A stretch of DNA of 64,000 bases from Morococcus cerebrosus. Its GTDB lineage: Bacteria; Pseudomonadota; Gammaproteobacteria; Burkholderiales; Neisseriaceae. The DNA lies in assembly GCF_022749515.1 (NCBI RefSeq), contig NZ_CP094242.1, positions 2,418,001-2,482,000 of the forward strand. The letters run 5' to 3'. Both the position numbers and the translations under genes were made by a program. Below the pieces are notes generated by a model. The model ran no database searches, was not told where the DNA came from, and saw only the letters and a program-made list of their open reading frames with translations. Positions 55,014 through 63,182 of the stretch are shown one piece after another (within the stretch, counting starts at the first letter, position 1; each line of letters starts with the position of its first letter).

Positions 55014-56153
55014 GGCGGTGGCTATCCTGCTCCCAAAGGTGCACGTGATATATACAGCTATGATGTAAAAGGTATCGCGCAAAACATCAGCCTGAACATA
55101 ACGGACAATCGTAGTACACAACAGCGGCTAACTGATCGTTTTGACAATGCAGGCAGAATGCTGACGCAAGGCATAGGCGATGGCTACCGCAGGGCAACCG
55201 AATACAATCCCGCATTGAACAAATTAGGCAATGCCGCCGAAGCTATTAATGGTTCGGCAGACATCATTAAAAATGTCATCGGTGCAGCAGGCGAGATTAT
55301 CGGAGCAGGCGATGCTGTACAAGGTATAGGCGCAGGCATAGACATTGCCACCATGCACGGTTTAGATCTGCTTTCCACCGAAAACAAAATTAAAGCTGTC
55401 AGCAATTTGGGTGGTTTGTCGCAATTCCAGAACAATGCCACAGAAACCGTCCGTGATTGGGCGGTCAGAAACCCGAATGCGGCACAAGGAGCAGAAGCAC
55501 TTGGTAATATCGCCAAAGCGATTGTCCCTGTTACCAAAGGGGCGGAATATGCTCGAGCCCGATACGACTGGGGTGGTATAGGTGCAAGCACCGTCAAACA
55601 GTCGCAGATGGGCGCAGTTGCATTGCCGAAAGGGAAAGCACCTGTCGGGGAAAATTTTTCCCAAGCCCAACAAGGACGGTACAGTTATGATTCACCGTAC
55701 CACTCCCGCACTGTCAGAACGGAATTGGAACAGCGTTCCGGCAAACAAAATGTCAAATCCTCGACAGTACCGCCGTCAAACGGCAAAAATGTCAAACTGG
55801 CAAACCAAAGCCACCCGAAGACCGGGGTGCCGTTTGACAGCAAAGGATTTCCGAATTTTGAAAAAGACGTAAAATACGATACAAGAATTAATACCAAGGA
55901 GTTCAGATCGAAGGGTTCGACAGGGCAAATGAGGATGGCGACCAAGGATTTGGCGGAAGCCATTAGGAAAGGACAGGTTCGCAGCTCCAGTTTCAATTCG
56001 AAACAGTTAAAAGCAATTGAAAAAGGAGAATCTAAAATACCGGATTATACTTGACATCATCATCAGGATACCGGACGTATGCAGTTAATTCGTGAGGATA
56101 TACATAGGCGTACAGGACATATAGGTGGTGAAGCAATGAATAAAGGTAAATGA
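55014..56153 (+). pseudogene. mafB: 5'-truncated mafB toxin gene with nonsense codon in active site
   Basis: From 55014 the frame encodes the conserved MafB region (GYPAPKGARDIYSYDVKG, QRLTDRFDNAGRMLTQGIGD, then GAAGEIIGAGDAVQGI) up to KQSQMG. A variable C-terminal nuclease domain follows. The signal peptide and first part of MafB are missing; the first in-frame ATG is 55158. The toxin end should read IPDYTWHHHQDTGRMQLI, but the Trp codon is TGA (56052-56054), removing the WHH motif and the last 33 residues (GHIGGEAMNKGK, ending 56153). MafB proteins are secreted polymorphic toxins of Neisseria; this copy looks dead, yet could act as a recombination donor. Confidence 0.85.
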
Positions 56154-56545
56154 TTATGTGGAAAATTAGTAAAGAAAATTGTGAAGATTTAGGATTTGCA
56201 ATAATCTGCATGTTCTATGATGCTATTAATCTTTCTGAATTTAAATTATGGTTAGATATAGTTGTTAGAGATACTCCTATTGATAAAATTCCATTGTATA
56301 TTTTTGATTTGATTGATTTTGATAAGAGTATAGGGGAAATTTATGATTTAATTGGAGTCGTTAATTATGGTTACATTTCAAATGATCAAAAAAATGCATT
56401 AACGGGCATTGCCTTCTTAAGGGATATAGATGTCTATGATTCTCCCGTCTCAAAAGAAAAAGCATTAAAATCCTTAAAAAAACATCCTGAAATTTATCAG
56501 AGGTTTCAGTATTTCTTTCCATTTGTAGAACTGCCTCCGCCTTAA
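56150..56545 (+). CDS. mafI: MafI-type immunity protein 1
   Basis: A 131-residue (or 129 from ATG 56156) acidic cytoplasmic protein. It overlaps the toxin stop as ATGA, so translation is coupled to mafB. Conserved with two downstream paralogues: MWKI-K-E at the start, FDLIDF in the middle, NALTGIAFLRDIDVYD, KEKALKSLKKHPEIYQRF and the shared end FFPFVELPPP. AT-rich. Position after a toxin C-terminus marks it as the matching immunity protein. Confidence 0.82.
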   Translation: MIMWKISKENCEDLGFAIICMFYDAINLSEFKLWLDIVVRDTPIDKIPLYIFDLIDFDKSIGEIYDLIGVVNYGYISNDQKNALTGIAFLRDIDVYDSPVSKEKALKSLKKHPEIYQRFQYFFPFVELPPP

Positions 56546-56724
56546 GTAATCAAAATGCTGCCTTTAACATAGAACAATTAAGGGCAATCGAAAAAGGCAA
56601 AGCCAAAATTCCCAACTATACTTGGCATCATCATCAAGATACAGGAAAGATGCAGCTTGTGCCTGAATGGGAACATTCTAAAACCGGTCACATAGGAGGT
56701 GAGGCAATGGGGAAAGATAAATGA
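56545..56724 (+). pseudogene. Orphan MafB C-terminal cassette 2
   Basis: Open frame without start codon reading FNIEQLRAIEKGKAKIPNYT, then WHHHQDTGKMQLVPEWEHSK and TGHIGGEAMGKDK. This is the toxin's last 59 residues with the WHH nuclease motif intact. Such orphan toxin ends are typical silent donors that can swap into mafB by recombination. Confidence 0.8.
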
Positions 56725-57113
56725 TTATGTGGAAAATTTATAAAGAAAATAGCACTGACTTAAATTTTGCCCTAGGTAGTATATATTGCCAAGCAATCAA
56801 TATTACCGAATTTAAAATGTGGGTTGAAAAAATCATAAGGGAAATGGATTTAGATGAAATTCCAAATTATTTTTTTGATTTAATAGATTTACAATCACTA
56901 TTCCATCTGATTGATATTATAGGATTTGTTCCCGAAAATAACTTATCAAAAAATCAGGATAATGCATTGACCGGCATTGCTTTTTTAAGAGAGATAGATG
57001 TCTATGATCCGCCTATCTCAAAAGAAAAAGCATTAAAAGCCTTAAAAAAACATCCTGAAATTTATCAGAGGTTTCAGCATTTCTTTCCATTTGTAGAACT
57101 GCCCCCGCTTTAA
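56721..57113 (+). CDS. MafI-type immunity protein 2
   Basis: A 130-residue paralogue of immunity protein 1. It again overlaps the preceding toxin end through ATGA (56721-56724), and keeps NALTGIAFLREIDVYDPP, ALKALKKHPEIYQRFQHF and FVELPPL. The N-terminal half has diverged (ALGSIYCQAINITEFKMW), where specificity probably lies. Confidence 0.8.
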   Translation: MIMWKIYKENSTDLNFALGSIYCQAINITEFKMWVEKIIREMDLDEIPNYFFDLIDLQSLFHLIDIIGFVPENNLSKNQDNALTGIAFLREIDVYDPPISKEKALKALKKHPEIYQRFQHFFPFVELPPL

Positions 57114-57121
57114 ACAGTCAA

Positions 57122-57163
57122 AATGCCGTCTGAAACGATATTTGCTTTTCAGACGGCATTTTT
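57122..57163 (+). terminator. Inverted AT-dialect DUS terminator
   Basis: AAAATGCCGTCTGAAACG and TTTTCAGACGGCATTTTTG. The 12-mer ATGCCGTCTGAA is the meningococcal/gonococcal dialect, present in both arms. Confidence 0.85.
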
Positions 57164-57175
57164 GATACAAAGCGG

Positions 57176-57331
57176 GTAACTAAAAGAGCGTTTGACGACA
57201 AAGGAAAATCTAAAATACCAAATTACACTTGGCATCATTATCAAGATACAGGAAGGATGCAATTGATTGGTGAAGACTTGCATCATGATACCGGCCATAT
57301 TGGTTGGGAAGCGATGAACAAAGGAAGGTAA
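57176..57331 (+). pseudogene. Orphan MafB C-terminal cassette 3
   Basis: Frame without start codon: KGKSKIPNYTWHHYQDTGRM, then QLIGEDLHHDTGHIGWEAMN and KGR, stop at 57329-57331. WHH is intact (WHHY). Shorter than cassette 2; its upstream part abuts the foreign DUS. Confidence 0.78.
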
Positions 57332-57333
57332 CT

Positions 57334-57723
57334 ATGTGGAAAATCATAAAAGAAGATAGTTATGATTTAGGATTTGCAATTAAATGCTTATTCTCTCAAT
57401 CTATTGATTTAAATGAATTCAAGTTATGGATTGAGCAAGTAATAAGAGATATGCCCATTGAGGACACCCCTTTTTATATTTTTGACTTGGCGGATTTTGA
57501 TGGGGTAATTGCCGATATTGACAATATTGTAGGTTTTGTTTCGAGTTACAGCCTATCAAAATCGAAAAAAAATGCCTTGACGGGTATTGCCTTCTTAAGG
57601 GGTATAGATGTCTATGATCCGTCTATCTCAAAAGAAAAAGCGTTAAAAGCCTTAGAAAAACATCCTGAAATTTATCAGAAGTTTCAGCATTTCTTTCCGT
57701 TTGTAGAACTGCCTCCGCTTTAA
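57334..57723 (+). CDS. MafI-type immunity protein 3
   Basis: A 129-residue paralogue (MWKIIKEDSYDLGFAIKCLF ... FFPFVELPPL). I use ATG 57334, which has GGAAGG upstream and matches the paralogues' start; an earlier ATG at 57304 overlaps the toxin end in another frame. AT-rich like the other two. A DUS hairpin follows, cut by IS1655 copy 3. Confidence 0.8.
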   Translation: MWKIIKEDSYDLGFAIKCLFSQSIDLNEFKLWIEQVIRDMPIEDTPFYIFDLADFDGVIADIDNIVGFVSSYSLSKSKKNALTGIAFLRGIDVYDPSISKEKALKALEKHPEIYQKFQHFFPFVELPPL

Positions 57724-57770
57724 AGGGTAAAAAGGTCGTCTGAAAAACCAACTTTGGTTTTTCAGACGAC

Positions 57771-58850
57771 GGCGGATTCGCATTTGAAGTGCAACTTTCC
57801 ATAACAGAAAAAGGCCAGTATGCGGTAGCATACGGCCTGTCCTGCAAGAAAGATTGCCATGAGCTACACACAACTGACCCAAGACGAACGATACCATATC
57901 CAATACCTGTCCCGCCACTGCACCATCGCCGAAATCGCCAAACAGCTCAACCGCCACAAAAGCACCATCAGCCGCGAAATCAAGCGGCACTGCATCCAAG
58001 GACAGCAATACAGCGCCGAAAAAGCACAGAAGCAAAGCCGGCTGACCAAACAGCACCGGCGAAAACCCTATAAGCTCGATTCGCAGCTGGTTCAACACAT
58101 CGACACCCTTATCCGCCGCAAACTCAGTCCCGAACAAGTATGTGCCTACCTGCATAAACACCACGGGATCACACTCCATCACAGCACCATTTACCGCTAC
58201 CTTCGCCAAGACAAAAGCAACGGCGGCACTTTGTGGCAACACCTCAGAATATGCAGCAAACCCTACCGCAAACGCTACGGCAGCACATGGACCAGAGGCA
58301 AAGTGCCCGACCGCGTCGGCATAGAGAACCGACCTGCTATCGTCGACCGGAAAACCCGCATCGGCGATTGGGAGGCCGACACCATCGTCGGCAAAAATCA
58401 GAAAAGCGCGTTATTGACCTTGGTCGAACGCACTACCCGCTACACCATCATCTGCAAATTAAAGAACTTAAAAGCCGAAGACACTGCCCGGGCGGCCATT
58501 AGGGTATTAAAGGCATATAAAGCCAGAGTCCACACCATCACCATGGATAACGGCAAAGAGTTCTACCAACACACCAAAATAGCCAAAGCATTGAAGGCGA
58601 AAACCTATTTTTGCCGCCCTTACCATTCTTGGGAAAAAGGGCTGAATGAGAACACCAATGGACTCATCCGGCAATATTTCCCCAAACAAACCGATTTCCG
58701 AAACATCAGCGATCGGGAGATACGCAGGGTTCAAGATGAGTTGAACCACCGGCCGAGAAAAACACTTGGCTACGAAACGCCAAGTGTTTTATTCTTAAAT
58801 CTGTTCCAACCACTGGTACCCTAGTGTTGCACTTGAAATCCGAATCCAAG
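57771..58850 (+). mobile_element. IS1655, copy 3 (inserted in a DUS)
   Basis: 1080 bp with 3-bp duplication GAC (57768-57770, 58851-58853). Joining the flanks restores TTCAGACGACCTTTG, the right arm of the mafI3 DUS hairpin. Confidence 0.93.
57859..58824 (+). CDS. IS1655 transposase
   Basis: Complete 321-residue IS30-family transposase. It shares variant residues (MSYTQ start, KRHCIQ, EKAQKQS, VDRKTRIG) with copy 4 and not with copies 1 and 2, so copies 3 and 4 are close sisters. Confidence 0.95.
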   Translation: MSYTQLTQDERYHIQYLSRHCTIAEIAKQLNRHKSTISREIKRHCIQGQQYSAEKAQKQSRLTKQHRRKPYKLDSQLVQHIDTLIRRKLSPEQVCAYLHKHHGITLHHSTIYRYLRQDKSNGGTLWQHLRICSKPYRKRYGSTWTRGKVPDRVGIENRPAIVDRKTRIGDWEADTIVGKNQKSALLTLVERTTRYTIICKLKNLKAEDTARAAIRVLKAYKARVHTITMDNGKEFYQHTKIAKALKAKTYFCRPYHSWEKGLNENTNGLIRQYFPKQTDFRNISDREIRRVQDELNHRPRKTLGYETPSVLFLNLFQPLVP

Positions 58851-58875
58851 GACCTTTGAAAACAGGCTAAAAAGC

Positions 58876-59412
58876 ATGGACTACAACCAAACTGTTTTAT
58901 CTCACTTGCAAAGATTTTGGAAACATCATGATATTAAAAGATTTACTTGGGCTTTAGGAAGAATTGTTGAAGAACTTCCCGATTTCCAAGTTTTCCAAGT
59001 GATTCCTAACCATGCAGATGAGCCTTGGGTTTATGTCAGCTCTGGGATAGGTCCATTTTTAGGACAGGAGTTTTTTATCGTCAGCCCGTTTGAAACGCCT
59101 GAACATATTGAGACCTTGGCAATGCTGGCATCTGCAAGTATGCATTATCCTGATCAATTTCAATTAGGGAAAACCGTCAATATCGGCAGACCGTGGGTTG
59201 AGCAATCATCCTTCCAGCATTTTCTGATTTCTCTGCCTTATCCTTATGGGCAAGAGTTGGAATATATGGATAATGTCCGATTTTTTTGGTTATTGCCGAT
59301 TACTCATCAAGAGAGGCTTTTTTTAGATACTCATTCGGTAGAAGAATTGGAAACAAGATTTGATGAGCTAGGTATTGATTATTTAGATATAAATCGTGCA
59401 AGTACTATATAG
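58876..59412 (+). CDS. SUFU-domain protein, probable orphan immunity protein
   Basis: A 178-residue suppressor-of-fused-like domain. Typical features: WALGRIVEELPDFQVFQVIP, PWVYVSSGIG, EFFIVSPFETPEHIETLAML and FFWLLPITHQERLFL. In polymorphic-toxin loci SUFU proteins serve as immunity proteins; the position in a maf locus agrees. No matching toxin is present. It is bracketed by two inverted IS1655 copies. AT-rich; ribosome site weak (AGGCTAAAAAGC). Confidence 0.82.
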   Translation: MDYNQTVLSHLQRFWKHHDIKRFTWALGRIVEELPDFQVFQVIPNHADEPWVYVSSGIGPFLGQEFFIVSPFETPEHIETLAMLASASMHYPDQFQLGKTVNIGRPWVEQSSFQHFLISLPYPYGQELEYMDNVRFFWLLPITHQERLFLDTHSVEELETRFDELGIDYLDINRASTI

Positions 59413-59446
59413 CAGGGTAGATTAAAAACCCAACAATCAAAAGGTC

Positions 59447-60526
59447 CTTGGATTCGGATTTCAAGTGCAACACTAGGGTACCAGTGGTTGGAACAGATTT
59501 AAGAATAAAACACTTGGCGTTTCGTAGCCAAGTGTTTTTCTCGGCCGGTGGTTCAACTCATCTTGAACCCTGCGTATCTCCCGATCGCTGATGTTTCGGA
59601 AATCGGTTTGTTTGGGGAAATATTGCCGGATGAGTCCATTGGTGTTCTCATTCAGCCCTTTCTCCCAAGAATGGTAAGGGCGGCAAAAATAGGTTTTCGC
59701 CTTCAAGGCTTTGGCTATTTTGGTGTGTTGGTAGAACTCTTTGCCGTTATCCATGGTGATGGTGTGGACTCTGGCTTTATATGCCTTTAATACCCTAATG
59801 GCCGCCCGGGCAGTGTCTTCGGCTTTTAAGTTCTTTAATTTGCAGATGATGGTGTAGCGGGTAGTGCGTTCGACCAAGGTCAATAACGCGCTTTTCTGAT
59901 TTTTGCCGACGATGGTGTCGGCCTCCCAATCGCCGATGCGGGTTTTCCGGTCGACGATAGCAGGTCGGTTCTCTATGCCGACGCGGTCGGGCACTTTGCC
60001 TCTGGTCCATGTGCTGCCGTAGCGTTTGCGGTAGGGTTTGCTGCATATTCTGAGGTGTTGCCACAAAGTGCCGCCGTTGCTTTTGTCTTGGCGGAGGTAG
60101 CGGTAAATAGTGCTGTGATGGAGTGTGATCCCGTGGTGTTTATGCAGGTAGGCACATACTTGTTCGGGACTGAGTTTGCGGCGGATAAGGGTGTCGATGT
60201 GTTGAACCAGCTGCGAATCGAGCTTATAGGGTTTTCGCCGGTGCTGTTTGGTCAGCCGGCTTTGCTTCTGTGCTTTTTCGGCGCTGTATTGCTGTCCTTG
60301 GATGCAGTGCCGCTTGATTTCGCGGCTGATGGTGCTTTTGTGGCGGTTGAGCTGTTTGGCGATTTCGGCGATGGTGCAGTGGCGGGACAGGTATTGGATA
60401 TGGTATCGTTCGTCTTGGGTCAGTTGTGTGTAGCTCATGGCAATCTTTCTTGCAGGAAAGGCCGTATGCTACCGCATACTGGCCTTTTTCTGTTATGGAA
60501 AGTTGCACTTCAAATGCGAATCCGCC
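59447..60526 (-). mobile_element. IS1655, copy 4 (inserted in a DUS)
   Basis: 1080 bp, inverted relative to copy 3, with 3-bp duplication GTC (59444-59446, 60527-60529). Joining the flanks restores AAAAGGTCGTCTGAAAAACC. Confidence 0.93.
59473..60438 (-). CDS. IS1655 transposase
   Basis: Complete 321-residue transposase, same protein sequence as copy 3. Confidence 0.95.
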   Translation of the reverse strand: MSYTQLTQDERYHIQYLSRHCTIAEIAKQLNRHKSTISREIKRHCIQGQQYSAEKAQKQSRLTKQHRRKPYKLDSQLVQHIDTLIRRKLSPEQVCAYLHKHHGITLHHSTIYRYLRQDKSNGGTLWQHLRICSKPYRKRYGSTWTRGKVPDRVGIENRPAIVDRKTRIGDWEADTIVGKNQKSALLTLVERTTRYTIICKLKNLKAEDTARAAIRVLKAYKARVHTITMDNGKEFYQHTKIAKALKAKTYFCRPYHSWEKGLNENTNGLIRQYFPKQTDFRNISDREIRRVQDELNHRPRKTLGYETPSVLFLNLFQPLVP

Positions 60527-60587
60527 GTCGTCTGAAAAACCTTGTTTCTGGTTTTCAGACGACCTTTCGTTTATCTGCCGATTAATA

Positions 60588-62735
60588 TTACGCGACCTGC
60601 GGGATGGCTTCAATGTCGTGCAGGCTGCGGTAGCAGGGATCGAGCTGTTTGGCGATGAGGGTAAGCTGCCGGTGGAGGATATGGCTTTGGCGCGCGTCGC
60701 CGGCTTCTGCTTGCAGGGCTTCCAAGTCGGTTCGGATTTGGGAGAGGGTCGTCTGAAAATCTTGTTCGCTTGTTTGCGGGAGGCGTTCGAGCAGGTCGGC
60801 GATGCGGTAGCCGCTTTGGTAGAACTTGCGGACGAAGTCGGGGCTGCACGCGCCGTCCATTTCGCTGCGGTATGCGCCGAGTGCGGAGATGTAGCCGGTC
60901 AGGGCGTAGCTGGTTTTGAGGAGGGTGAAGCCGCTTTGCAGGTTGTTGCCGTATTTTTTGGGTTCGCTGCTCATGTCGGAGAGGGTGCTGCTGAGGGTGG
61001 CGGTGCGCTCGTGGGCTTGGCGGCGGACGGTGCGGTATTCGACGTCGTCGGCGATGCCGTATTGGAGCTGGTCGAGGATTTTTCTGAGGTAGGCGCCGTT
61101 ACCGCCGACGGCTTGGGCGGCGGTTTTTTCGAGGGTGAGGTAACGCCAATCCGGCCAGAGGTAGGTGACGGCTGCCCACGCGAGGACGGAGCCGACGATG
61201 GTGTCGATGATGCGGACGGGCATGGCGGCATAGACGTCCAGCCCGGCGAGGGAGAAGCTGGTGAGGGCTTGGATGGTGATGAAGAAGGTGGAGAAGCTGT
61301 ATTTGTAGCTTCGGGTCATGAAAAACAGGGTGGTGCTGGCGATGACGATCCAGAGTTTGGTTTCGACGGAGGGGGTGAAATAAGGCACGAGTGAGCCGAC
61401 GATGACGCCGAGGATGGTGCCGGCGATGCGTTGGTACACGCGGCTTTTGGTGGCGGTGTAGTTGGGTTGGCAGACAAAGACGGCGGTCAGGAGTATCCAG
61501 TAGCCGAGGTTGAGATGGAGGATTTCGACGATGATGCAGGAGGCGGCAACGAGGATGGAGAGGCGCGTGGCGTGACGGAAAACGCCCGATTCGAAGTTGA
61601 GCTGGCTGCGGACGGTCTGCCAGACGTTTTTCAGGCTGCTGTTTTCGAGGGCGGCGATGCGGGTGTCGCTGCTGTTTTCGTTTTCGGCGGGCGAATCGCT
61701 GTGTTGGAGTTGGCGCAGTTGGTGGTCGACGCTGCCGAGGTTGTCGAGCAGGCGGCGGATGTGGTGGATGTTGCGGCTTTCGGGGTGGTCGTCGGTGTAG
61801 TGGGCGAGGGATTGGCGGCAGCCTTCCATCGCGCGTCCTAGGCGTTTGCTGTATGTGTAGTCTTTGCCGTTCCTCAGGGCGGCGGCAACATTGCGGCACG
61901 CCTGCCCCTGCATTTCGAGCAGGCGGCGGATGCGGAAGATGAGGTCGGTGTTTTTGAGGGTGTCGGTCAGCTCGGTGTAGTCGGCGTGGGCGGAGCTGAC
62001 GCGTTCGTGTATGTCTTGGGCGGTGAAGTAGTAGCGCAGCATTTTGGCGGTGCGCGGGTGGCGGTGTTTGCCGCGCAGGCGGTAAAACAGGGCGGCGCGG
62101 CATTGGTTGAAGGCGCTAATGACGCCGGTGTTGCTCATGGCGAGGTCGATTTGGCGGTTGCCGAGCCAGGCGGCTTCGTCGGGATCGAAAAAGTCGGCTT
62201 TGGCGTCAAAATATCCGCCGAGCGCTTCGTAGGCGTTGGCGACGCTTTCTTGGACGGGGCGGTGCGGGAGGATGATTTGGAAAACGAGTGTGCAGGTGCT
62301 GTATAACACGGTCCCGAGCAGAATCATGACGGGATTGGTCAGCCAGAAGGTTTCGGGGGTGTAGGTGAGCGTGGTGTAGGTGGCGACGGCAAGTGCGCCG
62401 AACGCGAAGGTGCGGTATTTCAGCCCGACCGCGCCCAAAATGGTAAAGCCGAACGTCATCAGGGTCATGGCGAGGATGAAGGGCAGGCCGGTGCCGAGCG
62501 TGCTTTGGGCGACGAGCGACGAGAGGGTGAACAGGGCGACGGTGATGATGATGTTTTTCAGACGACCTGTCAGGCGGTTGTCCAAATCGACGAGGCCGCC
62601 CGCGATGATGCCGAGCACGAAAGGCATGGCGAGCTTGGGCGTGCCAAACCGCCAGACGAGGGTTGCGGCGATAAAGACGCTGGCGAAGACGGGCAGCGAG
62701 GTGATGATGAGGGGTTTGAGCGGCGGGAGTTTCAT
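60588..62735 (-). CDS. YccS/FUSC-family inner-membrane protein
   Basis: A 715-residue protein of the YccS type. Two membrane blocks (about residues 10-160 and 390-530), each with several hydrophobic segments, are separated by a cytoplasmic helical region. The second block carries the FUSC motif region GYWILLTAVFVCQPNYTATK and RIAGTILGVIVGSLV. Members of this family relate to efflux of aromatic carboxylic acids, but the function of YccS is not settled. Codes on the minus strand; the DUS hairpin left by IS1655 copy 4 (60530-60567) can terminate it. Confidence 0.88.
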   Translation of the reverse strand: MKLPPLKPLIITSLPVFASVFIAATLVWRFGTPKLAMPFVLGIIAGGLVDLDNRLTGRLKNIIITVALFTLSSLVAQSTLGTGLPFILAMTLMTFGFTILGAVGLKYRTFAFGALAVATYTTLTYTPETFWLTNPVMILLGTVLYSTCTLVFQIILPHRPVQESVANAYEALGGYFDAKADFFDPDEAAWLGNRQIDLAMSNTGVISAFNQCRAALFYRLRGKHRHPRTAKMLRYYFTAQDIHERVSSAHADYTELTDTLKNTDLIFRIRRLLEMQGQACRNVAAALRNGKDYTYSKRLGRAMEGCRQSLAHYTDDHPESRNIHHIRRLLDNLGSVDHQLRQLQHSDSPAENENSSDTRIAALENSSLKNVWQTVRSQLNFESGVFRHATRLSILVAASCIIVEILHLNLGYWILLTAVFVCQPNYTATKSRVYQRIAGTILGVIVGSLVPYFTPSVETKLWIVIASTTLFFMTRSYKYSFSTFFITIQALTSFSLAGLDVYAAMPVRIIDTIVGSVLAWAAVTYLWPDWRYLTLEKTAAQAVGGNGAYLRKILDQLQYGIADDVEYRTVRRQAHERTATLSSTLSDMSSEPKKYGNNLQSGFTLLKTSYALTGYISALGAYRSEMDGACSPDFVRKFYQSGYRIADLLERLPQTSEQDFQTTLSQIRTDLEALQAEAGDARQSHILHRQLTLIAKQLDPCYRSLHDIEAIPQVA

Positions 62736-62771
62736 CGTATTGGGCGCAGCTTTAAATGGGAATGGTTTGAT

Positions 62772-62878
62772 TATAGTGGCTTAACTTTAAACCAGTACGG
62801 CGTTGCCTCGCCTTGCCGTACTATCTGTACTGTCTGCGGCTTCGTCGCCTTGTCCTGATTTAAATTTAATCCACTATA
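62772..62878. repeat. Correia element (short form), copy 5
   Basis: 107 bp, TATAGTGGCTTAACTTTAAA (one change) to TTAATCCACTATA, upstream of the YccS-type gene. Confidence 0.92.
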
Positions 62879-63063
62879 TCACTATATTATGAATGAAATG
62901 AAACGGTATTCTAACAGGATTTTGGAGCGGGACGGGGGCTATGGGGTCGTCTGAAAGCGCAAACTGTCGCCATTTTCAGACGACCCCTTTGCGCGAAAAT
63001 CCGCAGCCTAGCCCCGTCAAATATGCGATAATACCGCCACCTCAAACCGATTTCAGACGACCC
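62879..63063. other. Intergenic region upstream of pyrB leader
   Basis: Contains an inverted DUS pair (62943-62988) and a further reverse DUS at 63051-63062 touching the leader ATG. TATGCGATAATACC near 63023 could provide a -10 (GATAAT). Confidence 0.45.
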
Positions 63064-63135
63064 ATGCGCCTTAACGCCCGCCCCGCCCGTTTTGCCCGTA
63101 CCGCACGCCGCGGCGCGTCCGTCGTTGTTTCGTAA
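63064..63135 (+). CDS. Arg/Ala-rich 23-codon leader ORF before pyrB
   Basis: ATG at 63064 reads [20 protein letters not shown] then VVS and stops with TAA at 63133-63135, the first bases of a terminator stem. Six of 23 residues are Arg. The arrangement of short ORF, intrinsic terminator and pyrB recalls the pyrBI leader of enterobacteria. There is no clear Shine-Dalgarno sequence, so translation is uncertain. Confidence 0.45.
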   Translation: MRLNARPARFARTARRGASVVVS

Positions 63136-63158
63136 AACCCCGCCTTAGCGGGGTTTTT
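63135..63158 (+). terminator. Intrinsic terminator/attenuator before pyrB
   Basis: AAACCCCGCCTTAGCGGGGTTTTTG: 7-bp GC stem (ACCCCGC/GCGGGGT) with a T run, 25 bp before the pyrB ATG. Transcription from the upstream promoter must pass it to reach pyrB. Confidence 0.8.
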
Positions 63159-63182
63159 GCCGAATTGAAGAAAGGAAGCCGA

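Noticed and set aside
54724..55068. 114-codon frame overlapping the Pro/Tyr-rich lipoprotein gene
   Set aside because: It lies in another frame from the lipoprotein, which has a signal peptide, lipobox and ribosome site.
57771..60526. Composite transposon formed by IS1655 copies 3 and 4
   Set aside because: Each copy has its own matching 3-bp duplication (GAC/GAC and GTC/GTC), so they did not move as one unit.
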